Below, piece after piece: positions 62,648 through 64,000 of a stretch of DNA of 64,000 nucleotides. The stretch is from positions 186,001 through 250,000 of the forward strand of contig CAVUVH010000005.1 of the NCBI GenBank assembly GCA_963744735.1, in the 5' to 3' direction. Source of the stretch: RPQJ01 sp963744735. Lineage in GTDB: Bacteria; Pseudomonadota; Gammaproteobacteria; Steroidobacterales; Steroidobacteraceae. A program made the translations under genes and the position numbers. The notes beneath the pieces were generated by a model that was given only the letters and a program-made list of their open reading frames with translations, was not told the DNA's origin and did not search any database. Every line of letters starts with the position of its first letter. Position 1 is the first letter of the stretch.

Positions 62648-64000
62648 ATGCGATACATGGCATGGATGCAGCAGCGGATGCGCTGCGCTCGCGCACTCGG
62701 TGCCGCGGCGTTGTCTGCGGCGATCACGATGATCGCCGGCGCGGGAGTCATGACGCCGGTCGCGACGCAGGCCGCGGGCGCCGGTCCGGTGCTGGCCCTG
62801 GCAACGCTCGCCGGCACGGGCGACGGGACCGCAGCGGGCCGCACGCCCGGCACCTTCGGCGTTTCGCAGTCCGGGGCAGCCACCTACCACATTCCGCTCT
62901 GGACACCGCCCGGCGTCGGGGCCGTCGAACTCGACCTCGCGCTCGACTACTCCAGCCGCAACGGCAACGGCACGCTCGGTGTCGGCTGGTCGCTGTCCGG
63001 ACTGTCGTCGATCAGCCGCTGCAACCGCACGGTGGCACAGGACGGTGCGGCCAGCGGTGTGACGAACACGGTCGCCGACCGCTACTGTCTCGACGGCCAG
63101 CAACTGAAGCTGGTCAGCGGTTCGCCGGGCAGCCACGGCGCCGTGTATGCCACGGAGGTCGAGTCGTTCTCGCGCATCGTGGCGAACGGCGTCGCCGGCA
63201 ACGGCCCGCTCTCGTTCACGGTCACCACGCGCAACGGGCTGATCTACGAGTACGGCACGACCGTCGATGCGCGCGTCTCCGCCGGCGGCTCGAGCACCAT
63301 CCGCACCTGGGCACTGTCGCGAGTCCGGGACCGCGCCGGCGTCGGCAACTCGATTGCGCTCACCTATGCCAACGACGGCCAGCCCGGCGCGTATACGCAC
63401 GGCACGCAGCGGATCGCCTCGATCACCTACCCCACCACGGCCACCGGTGCCGGTCCCTTCTACCGGGTCGACTTCAGCTACTCGCTGCGCGCGACCCGGG
63501 ACGCCCCCGTGGGCTACCGCAACGGCGCGGTCGTCCGCGAACCCTATCGCCTCGACGCCATCCGCATGCAGGCGATCGGCGCGACGGCGCCGATCAAGAC
63601 CTATGCGCTGGGCTACGAGACGGCCCCGACCACCGGTCGCCTGCGGCTGGCGAGCGTGCAGGAGTGCGGCGCCAGCCGCTGCCTGCGCCCGACGACGATC
63701 GCCTACCAGGACGGCGCGAAAGGCTGGCAGACGTTCGTCGACACCGGCGTGGCCGCCAGCGCGGCAGCGGCCCCGATGCCGCTCGAACTCAACGGCGACG
63801 GCATCGTCGACCTGCTGTATCCGGTGAGCGCCGGCACCGGCCTGCTGGCGTGGCGCATCCTTCCCGGCACCGTCAACGGCTTTGGCGTGCCGTTCGACAC
63901 GGGCATCGTGTCCGGCACGTCGGCCAAGGTCCTGCCGGGACAGTTCGCCGGCAACGGCCGGACACAGTTCCTGATCGCCCTCAACGGTTACTGGCACATC
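62648..64000 (+). CDS. Secreted SpvB/Rhs-type protein, N-terminal part (runs off the right edge)
   Basis: An open frame of 451 codons with no break continues past the window end. The head is basic then hydrophobic (LGAAALSAAITMIAGAG), a likely signal peptide ending near ATQAAG. Then GTFGVSQSGAATYHIPLWTP and SSRNGNGTLGVGWSLSGLSS match the SpvB domain found at the start of Tc-toxin B subunits and many Rhs-like surface proteins. Near residues 375 to 385 LELNGDGIVDLLYPVSAGTG resembles an FG-GAP/VCBS repeat. The C-terminal part, which would show Rhs repeats or a toxin domain, is outside. Confidence 0.8.
   Translation, partial: MRYMAWMQQRMRCARALGAAALSAAITMIAGAGVMTPVATQAAGAGPVLALATLAGTGDGTAAGRTPGTFGVSQSGAATYHIPLWTPPGVGAVELDLALDYSSRNGNGTLGVGWSLSGLSSISRCNRTVAQDGAASGVTNTVADRYCLDGQQLKLVSGSPGSHGAVYATEVESFSRIVANGVAGNGPLSFTVTTRNGLIYEYGTTVDARVSAGGSSTIRTWALSRVRDRAGVGNSIALTYANDGQPGAYTHGTQRIASITYPTTATGAGPFYRVDFSYSLRATRDAPVGYRNGAVVREPYRLDAIRMQAIGATAPIKTYALGYETAPTTGRLRLASVQECGASRCLRPTTIAYQDGAKGWQTFVDTGVAASAAAAPMPLELNGDGIVDLLYPVSAGTGLLAWRILPGTVNGFGVPFDTGIVSGTSAKVLPGQFAGNGRTQFLIALNGYWHI

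Overview
The window is a very G+C-rich chromosomal segment of a phototrophic proteobacterium. The left 11.9 kb carries housekeeping genes whose grouping is the gammaproteobacterial one: ileS, ribF, murJ and rpsT close to obgE, rpmA, rplU and ispB (compare Pseudomonas). A short GGGGCTA tandem repeat and a CTCTCCCGC palindrome near obgE/rpmA recall intergenic elements of Xanthomonadales-like bacteria. I therefore infer a gammaproteobacterium from the Xanthomonadales/Nevskiales neighbourhood; the order is uncertain.

From about 11.9 to 60.9 kb the window holds an essentially complete photosynthesis gene cluster. In order: bchJ and bchE (minus); a secreted alpha/beta hydrolase (plus); a small membrane protein, a 63-residue ORF, tspO, bchP, a PucC-type transporter and bchG (minus); the regulators ppsR and ppaA (minus); the long plus-strand run bchF-N-B-H-L-M-lhaA-puhA-puhB-puhC-acsF-puhE-dxs; the minus-strand run crtE-crtF-bchC-X-Y-Z-pufB-A-L-M-C-ispH; crtC (plus); crtB (minus); a DUF3422 gene (plus); bchI-D-O (minus); crtI (plus); and crtD (minus). 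Together they encode bacteriochlorophyll a synthesis with both an oxygen-independent (BchE) and an oxygen-dependent (AcsF) cyclase, a type II reaction centre with H subunit and tetraheme cytochrome, core LH1 antenna, and a carotenoid pathway with CrtE, B, I, C, D and F. No crtA and no pucBA are present here, so a spirilloxanthin-type pigment and an RC-LH1-only apparatus are the simplest reading of this window. Two MEP-pathway isoprenoid genes, dxs and ispH, lie inside the cluster.

Regulation is visible. PpsR/CrtJ-type palindromes of the form TGTCA-N8-TGACA, perfect or with one or two mismatches, lie upstream of bchE, bchG, bchF and bchC and between crtE and crtC, usually overlapping a sigma70-like -35 or -10 element. 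Nearly all neighbouring genes overlap by 1 to 4 bases (ATGA, GTGA, TGATG), which implies translational coupling within long superoperons. Hairpins lie between pufA and pufL.

A major caution: most genes between about 12.9 and 62.4 kb, on both strands, are broken by single-base indels. In the genes resolved by hand (bchL, acsF, puhE, bchB) each break is repaired by removing one surplus base, nearly always G or C. Motifs and gene order are intact, so I read this as sequence error in a G+C-rich region rather than gene decay. CDS entries there give the inferred whole-gene span, not an open frame, and some ends are approximate.

The right flank (60.9 to 64 kb) holds a two-domain VOC plus SnoaL-like protein, a secreted class A acid phosphatase and the 5' part of a secreted SpvB/Rhs-type protein that is free of frameshifts. 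No uncoded stretch exceeds about 300 bases.
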